From Candidatus Nitrosotalea sinensis (GTDB lineage: Archaea; Thermoproteota; Nitrososphaeria; Nitrososphaerales; Nitrosopumilaceae), in the NCBI RefSeq assembly GCF_900143675.1, contig NZ_FRFC01000003.1, forward strand, positions 1 through 64,000: 64,000 nucleotides of DNA, read 5' to 3'. The notes under the pieces were generated by a model. It made no database searches. It was not told the DNA's origin and saw only the letters and a list, made by a program, of their open reading frames with translations. Positions 34,806-44,310 of the stretch are shown one piece after another. Each line of letters starts with the position of its first letter. Within the stretch, counting starts at the first letter, position 1. The position numbers were made by a program, and so were the translations under genes.

Positions 34806-35477
34806 TTGAAAGCAGTTATTGTGTTTAGTGGCGGCTTGGATTCTGTATGTACTGCTGCCTATATGAAAAAATATGAGTTGTATGGAATAACTTTTTCATA
34901 CGGCCAAAAAGCAAACAACGAAATAAAGATTGCACAAAAATTTTCAAAATTACTAGAATTCAAGGAACATAAAGTTGTAGACATTAGTTTCATGAAAGGA
35001 CTGTATGGAAATACAAATGCATTGACAGATTCTAAAATAACAATTCCTTCGGAATTTGATTATTCAATAGTTGCTCCAATAAGAAATGCTATTTTTCTCA
35101 GCATAGCATCAGCATGGGCATTTGCAAGAGAAGCTGAGATTGTTGCATATGGAGCACATACAGGAGACATGAGATATCCTGATTGCAGGCCAACATTTGC
35201 AAAATTATTGACAAAGGCCTTGAATCAAGGCGAAATTGACGGAATAAATCTGAATTTAAGAAAGAGGATAAGAATTTGGAGTCCGTTTATGGATAATCTT
35301 TCAAAGAGTGATCTTTTAAGGAAAGGTTACAAAGAATTAGGTCAGTATATTTTCAAAAGTTGGAGTTGTTATGGTGGTAACAAAATTCATTGCGGAACAT
35401 GTGAATCATGCAATAATAGAAGATTAGCATTTTACAAATCAAAGATAGCGGATAAAACGAAATATCTGAAAATCTAG
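34806..35477 (+). CDS. queC: 7-cyano-7-deazaguanine synthase
   Basis: 223 residues. Converts 7-carboxy-7-deazaguanine to preQ0, precursor of archaeosine in tRNA. PP-loop is FSGGLDSVC; the C-terminal CX8CX2CX2C (CYGG...HCGTCESC) is the QueC zinc site. TTG start. It ends four bases inside a small convergent membrane-protein gene; folE and queE are on the opposite strand just beyond, so the pathway genes cluster without being a single operon. Confidence 0.95.
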   Translation: MKAVIVFSGGLDSVCTAAYMKKYELYGITFSYGQKANNEIKIAQKFSKLLEFKEHKVVDISFMKGLYGNTNALTDSKITIPSEFDYSIVAPIRNAIFLSIASAWAFAREAEIVAYGAHTGDMRYPDCRPTFAKLLTKALNQGEIDGINLNLRKRIRIWSPFMDNLSKSDLLRKGYKELGQYIFKSWSCYGGNKIHCGTCESCNNRRLAFYKSKIADKTKYLKI

Positions 35478-35728
35478 ATCTTTGACAGTATAGGCTTTCT
35501 TAGTATTAGTGGTCTTACAAGAATGTAATAAGCTAGGAATACCACTCCAACCATACCCCAAAAAGCCCATGTTGACATTGGGTCACCAAGACCCATTTTC
35601 TTGAAATAATCCATGGAATTCAGAGATATTTCAAGTCCAGCAGCCAACACAACGAAGAATTCTATAGCATACCACAAAAAGGCAGGCCAAGATTCTTTTG
35701 GAACATGAATATTGTTGTGTGCGCCCAT
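35474..35728 (-). CDS. small two-TM membrane protein
   Basis: 84 residues, two hydrophobic segments (about 17-37 and 52-72) separated by a short loop, with a polar N-terminus (GAHNNIHVPKESWP) and a basic end. I cannot assign a family. It lies between queC (convergent) and folE (same strand, 38 bases upstream), neither of which suggests a function. Its conserved-looking aromatic content is typical of small subunits of membrane complexes, but that is only an impression. Confidence 0.6.
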   Translation of the reverse strand: MGAHNNIHVPKESWPAFLWYAIEFFVVLAAGLEISLNSMDYFKKMGLGDPMSTWAFWGMVGVVFLAYYILVRPLILRKPILSKI

Positions 35729-35766
35729 AACTGTGCTGGTTTTATGTTATTATTTAATTTTTTAGA

Positions 35767-36330
35767 TTAACTAATGGTTGGTTTTGATTTTCCACTATAT
35801 ATCAGATTAAGAACATCTGATCTTGCTTCTTTTTTATCATATGCTCCTCGTGATGCTATTGTTGTAACTATTGCATCATTTCGTACCCCACGCATTTTCA
35901 TACAAAGATGTTCTCCTTCTGCAATAACAATTACTCCTTTTACTCCTTCAGAATATAGTTCGTCAGCGATATTCTTTGTGATTCTTTCTTGTATCTGCAG
36001 TCTAGCAGAATATTTTTCAACTAGGCGAACCAGTTTTGAGATACCAAATACTTTGCCGTCTGGTGAATATGCTATGCTAATTTTACCATAGAACGGCAAC
36101 ATATGGTGTTCACACATAGAATAGAATTGAATATCTTTTGCAATTACTATATCAGAGTCTTCAGAAAATTTGACAGATAATTCTGATTCTCCTTCATATC
36201 CCTTGAAGATTTCCTCATACATGTCTGCTATTCTGCTAGGAGTGTCAACAAGGCCCTCCCTTGTTGGATCTTCTCCTATCTCTGCAATTATTTCACGAAT
36301 TAATCGTTTTATTCTTTCTTTATTCATCAT
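35767..36330 (-). CDS. folE: GTP cyclohydrolase I
   Basis: 187 residues. Opens the GTP ring to dihydroneopterin triphosphate, the first step to preQ0 and also to pterins. The zinc ligands appear in CEHHMLPF and HLCMKMRG; EDPTREGLVDTPSRIA is the conserved N-terminal block. Its coupling to queE (start overlapping by four bases) and its neighbour queC argue for a deazaguanine role here. This is the classical type I enzyme, not the MptA form used by many other archaea. Confidence 0.94.
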   Translation of the reverse strand: MMNKERIKRLIREIIAEIGEDPTREGLVDTPSRIADMYEEIFKGYEGESELSVKFSEDSDIVIAKDIQFYSMCEHHMLPFYGKISIAYSPDGKVFGISKLVRLVEKYSARLQIQERITKNIADELYSEGVKGVIVIAEGEHLCMKMRGVRNDAIVTTIASRGAYDKKEARSDVLNLIYSGKSKPTIS

Positions 36331-37040
36331 GGTGCACCTATGAATTTGTGTAGTTGTGGTACTATTCTAACTTGATCATAATACGGATAAACTGAATCAT
36401 AAAAGCTGAATAATTGTTCCAAACTAGGCTCAGATATACCATACGTAGGCTGTATTATAAATCCTGCAAGATCTGTCTTTGATATAATTTTGAATATTTG
36501 TCCAAGCAATTTTTTAAATGGTTTCAGCTGAGTTTTTGAGCTTACTACTACTTTGATATACGTAGTTTTCTTGGATTTTTTTGCAAGTCTTAAACATTCA
36601 AGTTCATTTTCTAAGAGTTTAGAATAATGTTTTAAATCAACAAATCCGGAATCTGGAGTTTTAAATTCAATTTTTATAAAATCTATGTAAGGTAGAACAT
36701 CGGTGAATTTTTTAGAATCGTAACAAGATGATTCCAAATAAGTTGGAATTTTTTTATTCTGAACAAATTTTGCCAATTCTGCCAAGGCTTTTGATTGTGC
36801 TAGTGGATCACCTCCAGTAAAATTAACTTTGTATGTATTTTTTTGCAAGTTCTTTTTTATCAGATTTTTCGCTTCAGTAATAGAATATTCATTTCCAGAA
36901 TTCATTGGGAGAGCATCCTTTGTATCACAGTAAAAGCATTTGAACGGGCACCCAGATAACCTGACAAAGAGCGTCTTTGTCCCATACAAAATTCCTTCAC
37001 CCTCTACAGAAGTGAATATTTCATAAAGTCTTATGTTCAA
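36327..37040 (-). CDS. queE: 7-carboxy-7-deazaguanine synthase (radical SAM)
   Basis: 237 residues. Rearranges carboxytetrahydropterin to 7-carboxy-7-deazaguanine. The N-terminus RLYEIFTSVEGEG and cluster motif CPFKCFYC (CX3CX2C, with an extra residue spacing usual for QueE) are diagnostic, and NFTGGDPLAQ is the SAM-binding GGxP. TTG start at 37040. First gene of the queE-folE pair; QueD is not seen in the window. Confidence 0.92.
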   Translation of the reverse strand: MNIRLYEIFTSVEGEGILYGTKTLFVRLSGCPFKCFYCDTKDALPMNSGNEYSITEAKNLIKKNLQKNTYKVNFTGGDPLAQSKALAELAKFVQNKKIPTYLESSCYDSKKFTDVLPYIDFIKIEFKTPDSGFVDLKHYSKLLENELECLRLAKKSKKTTYIKVVVSSKTQLKPFKKLLGQIFKIISKTDLAGFIIQPTYGISEPSLEQLFSFYDSVYPYYDQVRIVPQLHKFIGAP

Positions 37041-37138
37041 GTATTCGATCTGTACTTGTTCATTATTTATTTAATTGGATCTTCCTGTGAAGGACTTTTT
37101 TTGCTAAAGTGAATATAATAGTGGAAATAACATCATCT

Positions 37139-39499
37139 ATGAAAAACCTAGTTTTTCTGGTCACATTGGGAGTCATAGTATTTTTCACATTTCAAAATGC
37201 TAATGCCATAACAATGACTGCAGTTCCTGAAAAGCAAGAATTTGGTGCAAATGAGTGGATAAAGGTTTACTTGTCAATTCAAGGATATAATGGTGGACAG
37301 ATAAACTGGGTAGCACATAGACCGGACAATTCTATAATATCAGGAGTTGTTACAGATCAATTCAAACCACAAAAAATAGTACATCAAATAATACGTGATG
37401 CTAATGATAACCAGTTTGGTTCATGGACAATTGATTACAAATATGCGGGAGTTAATCAAACGGTCCATTTTAATGTCAAACCCCTTGGTTTGACTGTAAT
37501 TACAGACAAGATAACTTACTATGAACCTGATACTATGAATATTAACATCACTTCATCTTACTTTGAGCCGTATGCCAAGTTCGCACACTTTTATTTATTG
37601 AATTTTTATGATCAAGATGGAAATGATGCACTAGGAACACCTGAAATTGAGATAACTGCAGACAAACCAAGTATACTATATCATTTTCCAATGCTAAAAT
37701 TTGCAAAATTTAATCCACCGGGATTATACACATTGAAAGTTCGCTACTTTAATTCCACTACAACAGTACCTTTTCTTTTAGGAGACATACACAAATTGAT
37801 GGAATTATCAGTTAAGAATTCAGACACTTTGTATCCAGGAAGCGATATTACATTTGAATTACTAATGAGCAGAGTAACAGATTCAACAGGAACAATAAAA
37901 ATAACAGATCCTCTAGGAAACACAACTAGTACTCAATTTTCTCCTCAATCCGTACATTATACCATATCTCTCAAGAATTTATCTAAAATAATTGGAGACT
38001 ACAAATTTGAGATCAATTATGCAGGAATAACAAAGACCGGAACATTTAGAGTGATTCAGAATCCGCTTCAGCTGCCAAACATACAAGTTGAGATTATACC
38101 AAACAAATTAAATTACAAACCAGGAGAGATTGCTAATTTCAAGATACACGTATCAAATGTTACTACAAATTCTATAAGTACATGGGTTACATCTCCAGAT
38201 GGCATATCTAGCTCCCCAGTAGAATTGCCAATGAATACAACTGAAATTATTATACCGCATAAAATTTCACAATATGACACCAGTGGCCAGTGGCGTTTGT
38301 ATGTAAATTATGATGGAATTGAAAAATATTCCATATTTTCCGTTATTGGTGCTGCAATTGATGATGGAAAAATTTTGAGTGCAATACAGTACAATATTCC
38401 TTACTTTGTTTCTGAAATTAATTCTACAACATTCCAGTTTCCAAACAATATTGCTATTGATAAGAATGACAATATCTATGTGATAGATTCTGGAAATTCA
38501 GAGATAAAAAAATTCAGCTCAAAAGGTAACTTGCTTCTTTCATGGGGTGAGATGGGCTCATCAAATGGTCAATTTAGGAATCCATCAAGCATTTTTGTCA
38601 ATGAGAAATATGCGTATGTAACAGATACAGGTAATTCTAGAATACTTATGTTTAACAAAACTGGAGGTTTTGTATACTCCTGGGGATCATATGGTACTGG
38701 TCCTAGTATGTTTAAAGCGCCAGCAGCTATAAACTCCAATCACAAGAAGGAGCTTTTTGCAGGAGACCTAGAACAAGGGATTATTCAGATATTTGATGAC
38801 AAAGGAACTTACAAAGATCATATAGTTTCATCACTGACAGATGGAGCATCTTTTACTGGTATCAAATCCATAGCATTTGATTCACAAGATAATTTGTATG
38901 CAATAACTACAGATAACAGAATTTTGAAATATTCAAGCATTGGGGAATTTGTAAACTTTTATGGTTCTAGTGGAAACGAGGAAGGAAGATTCAACAATCC
39001 AACTGCAATAGCAATAGATTCTAAAAATAACATTTTTGTTGCAGATACTGGGAATCATAGAATTCAGAAATTTGATTCTGATGGGAATTTCCTTGTAAGT
39101 TGGGGTACAGAAGGTACTGGACAAGGTCAATTTGAACAACCTGTAGGTCTTGCAATTGATAGTAGTGATAACATCTATGTCGTAGATAAGAAAAACAACA
39201 ACATACAAAAATTTGCATTATACGGACAGACAAATAAGAACAATCAGCCCAGTTGGATAAAAAATACATCTGTTTGGTGGTCTGAAGGAGCCATGGATAA
39301 GAAAGAATTCTCATTAGTTGTAAAATACATGATAAACCAAGGTGTTCTTAAGATCCCATCTCTAAGTCAAGACAACAATGCAAAAATTCCAAATTGGTTA
39401 AAAGGAAATATCAGACAGTGGTCATCAGGCCAGATTGATGATAATACTTTTTGGCAAAGTATCCAATATTTAATATCAACTGGAATTGTAAAAGTTTAG
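37139..39499 (+). CDS. secreted NHL beta-propeller protein with C-terminal WWSxG motifs
   Basis: About 786 residues. I start at the ATG at 37139, which opens a signal peptide (MKNLVFLVTLGVIVFF...NANA); the upstream GTG at 37109 would place ten polar residues before it. Residues about 25-400 are several immunoglobulin-like beta domains, then about six NHL blades (410-700, motifs such as NIFVADTGNHRIQKFD). The end carries two copies of the pattern P-W-(I/L)-K followed by WWS or QWSSGQIDD and YLI-G-(V/I)-(L/V)K, common at the end of ammonia-oxidising archaeal surface proteins. No membrane anchor. It shares the NHL theme with the giant gene at the left end but not its promoter element. Confidence 0.82.
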   Translation: MKNLVFLVTLGVIVFFTFQNANAITMTAVPEKQEFGANEWIKVYLSIQGYNGGQINWVAHRPDNSIISGVVTDQFKPQKIVHQIIRDANDNQFGSWTIDYKYAGVNQTVHFNVKPLGLTVITDKITYYEPDTMNINITSSYFEPYAKFAHFYLLNFYDQDGNDALGTPEIEITADKPSILYHFPMLKFAKFNPPGLYTLKVRYFNSTTTVPFLLGDIHKLMELSVKNSDTLYPGSDITFELLMSRVTDSTGTIKITDPLGNTTSTQFSPQSVHYTISLKNLSKIIGDYKFEINYAGITKTGTFRVIQNPLQLPNIQVEIIPNKLNYKPGEIANFKIHVSNVTTNSISTWVTSPDGISSSPVELPMNTTEIIIPHKISQYDTSGQWRLYVNYDGIEKYSIFSVIGAAIDDGKILSAIQYNIPYFVSEINSTTFQFPNNIAIDKNDNIYVIDSGNSEIKKFSSKGNLLLSWGEMGSSNGQFRNPSSIFVNEKYAYVTDTGNSRILMFNKTGGFVYSWGSYGTGPSMFKAPAAINSNHKKELFAGDLEQGIIQIFDDKGTYKDHIVSSLTDGASFTGIKSIAFDSQDNLYAITTDNRILKYSSIGEFVNFYGSSGNEEGRFNNPTAIAIDSKNNIFVADTGNHRIQKFDSDGNFLVSWGTEGTGQGQFEQPVGLAIDSSDNIYVVDKKNNNIQKFALYGQTNKNNQPSWIKNTSVWWSEGAMDKKEFSLVVKYMINQGVLKIPSLSQDNNAKIPNWLKGNIRQWSSGQIDDNTFWQSIQYLISTGIVKV

Positions 39500-39693
39500 T
39501 ATGTTACAGGAGCTACTTTTCTTGAAAGAAATCCTGCTATGAAGATTAATACTCCAAGTATTCCAATAAGACTTCCAATAAATTCTACAGTATCTTTAAG
39601 ATCTACTTGAATTGGAGCAAGAATAAAAGCCAGTATGAAACCAACTACTATCATTGGTATTCCTACACCTATAGAAATTTGCTTTGAAGCCAT
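39496..39693 (-). CDS. small two-TM membrane protein
   Basis: 65 residues, almost entirely two hydrophobic helices (about 8-28 and 37-57) with a short acidic loop (VDLKDTVEF). ATG start. Convergent with the NHL protein (four-base overlap). No family recognised. Confidence 0.6.
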   Translation of the reverse strand: MASKQISIGVGIPMIVVGFILAFILAPIQVDLKDTVEFIGSLIGILGVLIFIAGFLSRKVAPVTY

Positions 39694-39785
39694 CCGTTTT
39701 GGTGTTGGTAAAAATCTATATGAATTTTATGGGTACAATAGGATTAGCGATTAACAAGCCGATATAAGGTATTTAGATGACATAC

Positions 39786-41132
39786 CTAATGATCGTTCTT
39801 TTCATGTGTTGGTTTTCCTCGTTGTTCAGAATTATTGTTTCTTTCATGTACACTATTGTGCTGTTGTGAATCCACATTTCCATGTGGAGTTTCTTGCAAT
39901 GTAGTTCTGTTTATAATGTGATCCTCGTGGATTTGCCTATTATTTGATGAATTTGTTTGGATATCATGAATCGATGTAAAATTAGATGATGTTAGGTTAG
40001 AATCGGTATTGTTTTGCTCATTAGTATCAAATCTAGTTTGGTGTTCAGTTTTTTCTATTTTTTTATTTTTATTAATTTCACTAGTATCATTATTGTATGA
40101 ATTCCTGTTTATTTTGTCATTTTCATTAGTCTGATTTGAGATATTATTAGATGAATTTTCAATAGAGTTTGTAACATTGGTTAGACCACCTGGAACATTA
40201 GATTGGGTTGCTGACTGCAGATTAGAACTAGAATTTGTATTATTTAGTACAGTGATAGTTTGGTATTTCTGTTCTGTATTTTCATTATTTTGTGTTGTTG
40301 TATCATTTTGATATTTATCAAGTGATTTTATTATTTTTAATGCTTCATCAACATTGCCCTCTGATACAAGTTTTCGTAGTTTTGCAATCATTTCGTTAGT
40401 ATTTTCTGGTATTGATGTTTGATTATTATTGGTTGTAGATACTGTTGTATTTGAAACCAAAGGAGAGTAATTTTGAGTTGTATTAAGCTCATTTATCTTA
40501 TCAAATCGTTCGATTTGTTTTTCTGTGAAATCCTTTGCTCTATCAGTAGTTCTTTCTTGAGCAATTTCAGATAAAGCATGATGGGCATTAACAATTAATT
40601 GATTTGCAGCATCAATTGATTTTGATGCCTCATCAATTTTGCCAGCATCAAGGGCTTGTTTTGCTTGCTGAATTGAAGCATCAAAAGGTGTGAAATCAAA
40701 GCCTGCATGATTAGTTATAGATATTGTTCTTAGAGTTTCGGCAATTTTTGTTAATCTTGTTATTTCGCTTTGGAGTTTTGCAACATCTACACGTTGCTGG
40801 TCATTTACCTCAGTTGCATTAATAGAATTAATTTTATCATTAGTCTGTTTAAAGAAATTCATTGCAGAGAGAAAATGTTGTTTTGCAGATGTGATATTCT
40901 GAACATCAGTAGCTCTAGTTAGAGCATCAGTTTCATCAGAACCTTGTTGATATAGTGAGGTAATTTCTGTAGAGACATTAGAAATTTGAGAGATTCGAAT
41001 ATTGAGGTTGTTTTTTGCCTGGGTAGCAATATTTACCAGTGTATCAAGCTGTGGATCTGCATACGATTGAATTGGACCATTTAAAACTAGTGTTGCAACT
41101 AGTGTAGCAATCACAATAGATAGACTTTTCAT
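39786..41132 (-). CDS. secreted helical protein with Asn-rich disordered half
   Basis: 448 residues: signal peptide about 1-25 (ending SYA), a helical region about 26-225 with heptad-like spacing and TPR-like segments (FDASIQQAKQALDAGKIDEA), then a low-complexity Asn/Thr/Ser-rich stretch ending in His/Asn/Glu. It is coupled by a four-base overlap to the membrane-anchored winged-helix protein upstream, whose extracellular part also ends in a similar short helical repeat (FNQGKYSDAESIANLAKN). A sensory or surface partner role is inferred from this coupling. Confidence 0.72.
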   Translation of the reverse strand: MKSLSIVIATLVATLVLNGPIQSYADPQLDTLVNIATQAKNNLNIRISQISNVSTEITSLYQQGSDETDALTRATDVQNITSAKQHFLSAMNFFKQTNDKINSINATEVNDQQRVDVAKLQSEITRLTKIAETLRTISITNHAGFDFTPFDASIQQAKQALDAGKIDEASKSIDAANQLIVNAHHALSEIAQERTTDRAKDFTEKQIERFDKINELNTTQNYSPLVSNTTVSTTNNNQTSIPENTNEMIAKLRKLVSEGNVDEALKIIKSLDKYQNDTTTQNNENTEQKYQTITVLNNTNSSSNLQSATQSNVPGGLTNVTNSIENSSNNISNQTNENDKINRNSYNNDTSEINKNKKIEKTEHQTRFDTNEQNNTDSNLTSSNFTSIHDIQTNSSNNRQIHEDHIINRTTLQETPHGNVDSQQHNSVHERNNNSEQRGKPTHEKNDH

Positions 41133-42235
41133 TTCTGATCCTCCATTTTTCTGAGTTTAATTAGATTTTGTTGATCTACTTTTTCTATTTCGACAACATC
41201 TTCTCTTTCTAGTCTCTTGACTGCACGCCACATAGTTGTTCTTGGCATCAAGAATTTTTTTCGTAATTCACTTTCGTATACCTGGCCTCCTTTTTCTGAG
41301 ATAAATGCTATAATTTCCTTATCGTCTTGGCGTAATTCTGGCTTGAGTCTGTAAATTGTTTCTTTCTCAGGCATAGTGTCATCACCCTGAGTTTCCTTCA
41401 ACATTATGTTCTTGCCTGATCTAGATTTTTTCATCACCACAAATCCAATTACCCCTACACCAATTACGCCTCCAATAATCAAAGGAAGTGTTGGCAATGT
41501 ATCAGCGGATTTGGTATCATGTATTGAATTAGCAGTTTGCTGCTCTTGAATAGCCAAATTCTTTGCTAGATTAGCAATGGACTCTGCATCAGAATATTTT
41601 CCTTGATTAAAGTCTGCCCTTGATTCATTAAGCTTTGCCAATGCCAGCGGAGTTTGTATTCCAGCAGCATTTACTGTGCTGATAAAATCTTGAGCTTTTT
41701 GAATTGCCAGAGTAGCAGTTTGACTTGTACCAAGCACACCAAAGATGTAATTGATATCAGATGATCCACTTGGTAGTGAAATAAGTGATTGACCGTCAAC
41801 TATCTGCATGTTCAAGGGAGATGCACTCATTCCAACAATCACAGTATTTTTTGGTAAAAGTATAGAATAATCAGTTTCAGAATTTACATGAAAAGTCCAT
41901 GTCTTTCCATTTTTTGATATTAGATCTGGTGTGTCATAATCCACCTTTATAGTAGATGATCCTAGTGTTGCTACTGTTACTGTGTTTGCATTTATTTTAC
42001 TGGAGAGTAGTGTCCCATTTTCATCTTGGACAACAAGATTATCAATATTAGTACCATATAGGTTGAAAGTAAAGTCAGGCGATTGGGGATCTACATCAGT
42101 CTGATAAAAAACATGAGTAGTTCCATCTGCATAAGTTGTAAAGTCAAGAACCTTGGGGTTGCCTATTGCATATTGCACAAATGTCGAAAGAGCAAGGAAA
42201 AGAAAGCATGCTGCTATAACTGGAGCTCTCACCAT
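41129..42235 (-). CDS. membrane-anchored winged-helix transcription regulator with extracellular sensor
   Basis: About 368 residues from the ATG at 42235 (MVRAPVIAACFLFLALSTF), which begins a signal peptide; starts further upstream would only add 30 residues without a signal character. The extracellular part (about 25-235) is beta-rich, then comes one transmembrane helix (about 245-265, LPLIIGGVIGVGVIGFVV), then a cytosolic winged helix (about 300-368, ESELRKKFLMPRTTMWRAVKRLEREDVVEIEK). The architecture is that of a one-component transmembrane regulator. A second, soluble winged-helix gene lies directly upstream at 42328. It overlaps the following secreted-protein gene by four bases. Confidence 0.8.
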   Translation of the reverse strand: MVRAPVIAACFLFLALSTFVQYAIGNPKVLDFTTYADGTTHVFYQTDVDPQSPDFTFNLYGTNIDNLVVQDENGTLLSSKINANTVTVATLGSSTIKVDYDTPDLISKNGKTWTFHVNSETDYSILLPKNTVIVGMSASPLNMQIVDGQSLISLPSGSSDINYIFGVLGTSQTATLAIQKAQDFISTVNAAGIQTPLALAKLNESRADFNQGKYSDAESIANLAKNLAIQEQQTANSIHDTKSADTLPTLPLIIGGVIGVGVIGFVVMKKSRSGKNIMLKETQGDDTMPEKETIYRLKPELRQDDKEIIAFISEKGGQVYESELRKKFLMPRTTMWRAVKRLEREDVVEIEKVDQQNLIKLRKMEDQK

Positions 42236-42327
42236 TGTTGTGAGAATACAATTAATCCTTACAAAAATCATTCCTTCAGATAGTAACACATCCTGTACCT
42301 CAACCAATTGGTACTTGGAATACATGC

Positions 42328-42615
42328 CTAATACCTTAGATTGAGTCCTTGCATTACTCCCTGGAATCTTTGAAATTCTTGGAAGAATCTTATCCCTTTC
42401 TCAGTAACCCTAAACAGCCTGTTTCTATCTGCTTTCATAGATTCAACCAAGCCAGCATCTATCAACTTCTGGCATTTCTCAAGCACAGCATAGTGTGATA
42501 GGTTTGCTCTTCGGGATATGGCTGAAACAATTACTCCCTGTGTTCCTCCATCCATGGTTACACCAAGGATATCGGCTATTATGCCCATTTCGGACCTGTA
42601 TTGTTGTTTTGACAT
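42328..42615 (-). CDS. small winged-helix regulator
   Basis: 95 residues, a single winged-helix domain: RSEMGIIADILGVTMD, RRANLSHYAVLEKCQKLIDAGLVE (recognition helix) and KADRNRLFRVTEKGIRFFQEFQ (wing and C-terminal dimer helix). The type is very common in this archaeal phylum. ATG start. It is upstream of the membrane-anchored regulator on the same strand. The 185-base gap toward the divergent TRAM gene holds two direct repeats TAGCGGAAC that could be an operator. Confidence 0.88.
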   Translation of the reverse strand: MSKQQYRSEMGIIADILGVTMDGGTQGVIVSAISRRANLSHYAVLEKCQKLIDAGLVESMKADRNRLFRVTEKGIRFFQEFQRFQGVMQGLNLRY

Positions 42616-42662
42616 GAGGTATTATAGAATTGATGTTTTATCAGGTACAGTATGAAATTTCA

Positions 42663-42683
42663 TAGCGGAACGCCTAGCGGAAC
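42663..42683. promoter_or_regulatory. direct repeat TAGCGGAAC, possible operator
   Basis: TAGCGGAAC occurs at 42663-42671 and 42675-42683 (12-base period, just over one helical turn), between the divergent winged-helix and TRAM genes. It could be a binding site for the winged-helix protein; not demonstrated. Confidence 0.35.
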
Positions 42684-42799
42684 AGCCGTTTCAGGCCTAG
42701 AAATGGTCAATTTTTTAGCAATTACGAAGCGGGGGAGAACTGACAAGGATGGATTTTATAGGGTAAAGAAAGCTAGTTGGCTAAGAAGGAGGTGTAACG

Positions 42800-43126
42800 G
42801 TGAGCTTTAACGATAGTGGTTTTGGTGAAAGCCCAAGCCGAGAATACGGCAGAGAAAGAAGATATGGAGGTGGACGAAGATTCGGCGGTGGTCGAAGATT
42901 TGAAGACAATAGACCAAAACCAGTAGAAACTGGTAAGGAATATGATGTATCCATAACTGAAATCAGTAGAAAAGGAGACGGTATTGCAAGAGTTGAAGGT
43001 TTTGTGATATTCGTCAAAGGCGGGCAAGTAGGTCAGAACGCAAAAATAAAGATTACACAGGTAGGCGGACGATTTGCTACTGCTGATGTAGTAGGCGAAG
43101 GAACCCCACAGCCAGCTACAGAGTAG
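42800..43126 (+). CDS. TRAM-domain RNA-binding protein with Arg/Gly-rich N-terminus
   Basis: 108 residues. The C-terminal 65 are a TRAM domain (GKEYDVSITEISRKGDGIARVEGF, then VIFVKGGQVGQNAKIKITQVGGRFATADVV), a small RNA-binding beta barrel. The first 40 residues are rich in Gly, Arg and Tyr (GGGRRFGGGRRF), as in RGG-type RNA binders. GTG start is fixed by a strong Shine-Dalgarno AAGGAGGTG (42786-42794) five bases upstream. A TATA-like ATTTTATAGG at 42752-42761 gives a short leader. Expected to act as an RNA chaperone. Confidence 0.88.
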   Translation: MSFNDSGFGESPSREYGRERRYGGGRRFGGGRRFEDNRPKPVETGKEYDVSITEISRKGDGIARVEGFVIFVKGGQVGQNAKIKITQVGGRFATADVVGEGTPQPATE

Positions 43127-43164
43127 ATCTAGGCATCTGAAAAAAATTCTATTTCTTTAATTTT

Positions 43165-43536
43165 TTATAATTTTGCAGTTTTCTTTTTAATCAATTCTAC
43201 AATTTCCAGCTTTCGTTTTATATCCATGGCTGGTTCCATTGTAACATAGACAGTCTTACGTTTAGGATATATGACAAATTGAGAAATCTTCTGTCGTTCT
43301 ATATGCACATAATTTACAGGCCCAAGGCTTTTGTCAAACTGTTGTCTAATTTTTCTCCTAATAGCTACCTGCTTACAGAAATGTTCCTCTTCTTTTTGTG
43401 ATTTTAGAGAAGTTTTACCTTCTTTCATTATTGCTTCAGATATGTTGCCTTTTAGATCTATTATAGCAGCAAATCTCATCATTGGGTCTAGTCCAATGAT
43501 ATACTCTACTATGGGAAGGAGGTTGACTTTATTCAA
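43165..43536 (-). CDS. hypothetical soluble protein, possibly DUF6659-like
   Basis: 123 residues, alpha/beta, no signal or membrane segment. RFAAIIDLKGNISEAIMKEG and NYVHIERQKISQFVIYPKRKTVYVTMEP suggest a roadblock/profilin-like sensory fold; the sequence resembles a thaumarchaeal family of unknown function, which I recall as DUF6659 with limited confidence. TTG start at 43536, with a TATA-like AAGATATATTTA about 30 bases upstream on the minus strand. Stands alone between convergent and divergent genes. Confidence 0.6.
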   Translation of the reverse strand: MNKVNLLPIVEYIIGLDPMMRFAAIIDLKGNISEAIMKEGKTSLKSQKEEEHFCKQVAIRRKIRQQFDKSLGPVNYVHIERQKISQFVIYPKRKTVYVTMEPAMDIKRKLEIVELIKKKTAKL

Positions 43537-43725
43537 GTAACTAGAACCAAGAACTAATTCTCTAAATATATCTTAATCCAAAATTTATTGTTCAAAGTCA
43601 TAGATCTGTGAATAATACTATCATTCTGTAAAAGATGGTGGTAAGAATATCGATGTAGAATAACAGCCAAAAAACTAAACAATATCACTTTTTATATATT
43701 AAAAATAACAATACTTCATAACGAT

Positions 43726-44310
43726 ATGTTTGATAAATTCCGAAAGAAGAAGGATGACGAATTTGGATCCACTTCTTCAGGAACAGATAAAGCATCTAAT
43801 TCAACAGGTAAGACTTTTCAGTATGAACCAAGATCTGAAGCGGGAACATCTGTAATGGAAGAGTCAAATTTTCGTCCTTCTGAACAAGTAAAAATACCCG
43901 AACCTATTCAACAAACTCGTATGAGCACAAATGAAGACATCGGAATAAAGGCACTAATGGATAAGAGAACCAAGTTGGAAGAAGCCATAGACTATGTAGG
44001 CCTGATGATCAAAGATCTCAAGGACAAGCGTACTAACCTAGAAAAGAACATAGAAGATGAATCAGTAGATATCAAGAATTTGAAGGAGAAACTTGTCAAA
44101 GTAGGCCAGTATATAGAAGAGGAGAAGCAAGGCATTAAGGCACTACAACAGAAGAGAAGCGATGTAGAAAAGGAAGCAGATGATGTTGCATCTATGATCA
44201 CTAGCTTACGAGAAAGGCTACTTAGTATTGATCAGGTTGTAAATGAAGAGGGTTCAAAGATTGCCAAATTCAAGGAATCCAGACCAAAGGCAGAATCTTC
44301 TCTTACCTAG
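43726..44310 (+). CDS. coiled-coil protein
   Basis: 194 residues. The first 70 are polar and Ser/Thr-rich; residues about 75-185 form a long coiled coil made of four similar segments (KRTKLEEAIDYVGLMIKDL, KRTNLEKNIEDESVDI, QKRSDVEKEADDVASMI and so on), each about 30 residues. No membrane segment. Function unknown; such proteins may be structural or cell-cycle related. ATG start behind a TATA-like TTTTTATATATTAAAAA at 43690-43706. Convergent four-base overlap with the next gene. Confidence 0.72.
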   Translation: MFDKFRKKKDDEFGSTSSGTDKASNSTGKTFQYEPRSEAGTSVMEESNFRPSEQVKIPEPIQQTRMSTNEDIGIKALMDKRTKLEEAIDYVGLMIKDLKDKRTNLEKNIEDESVDIKNLKEKLVKVGQYIEEEKQGIKALQQKRSDVEKEADDVASMITSLRERLLSIDQVVNEEGSKIAKFKESRPKAESSLT

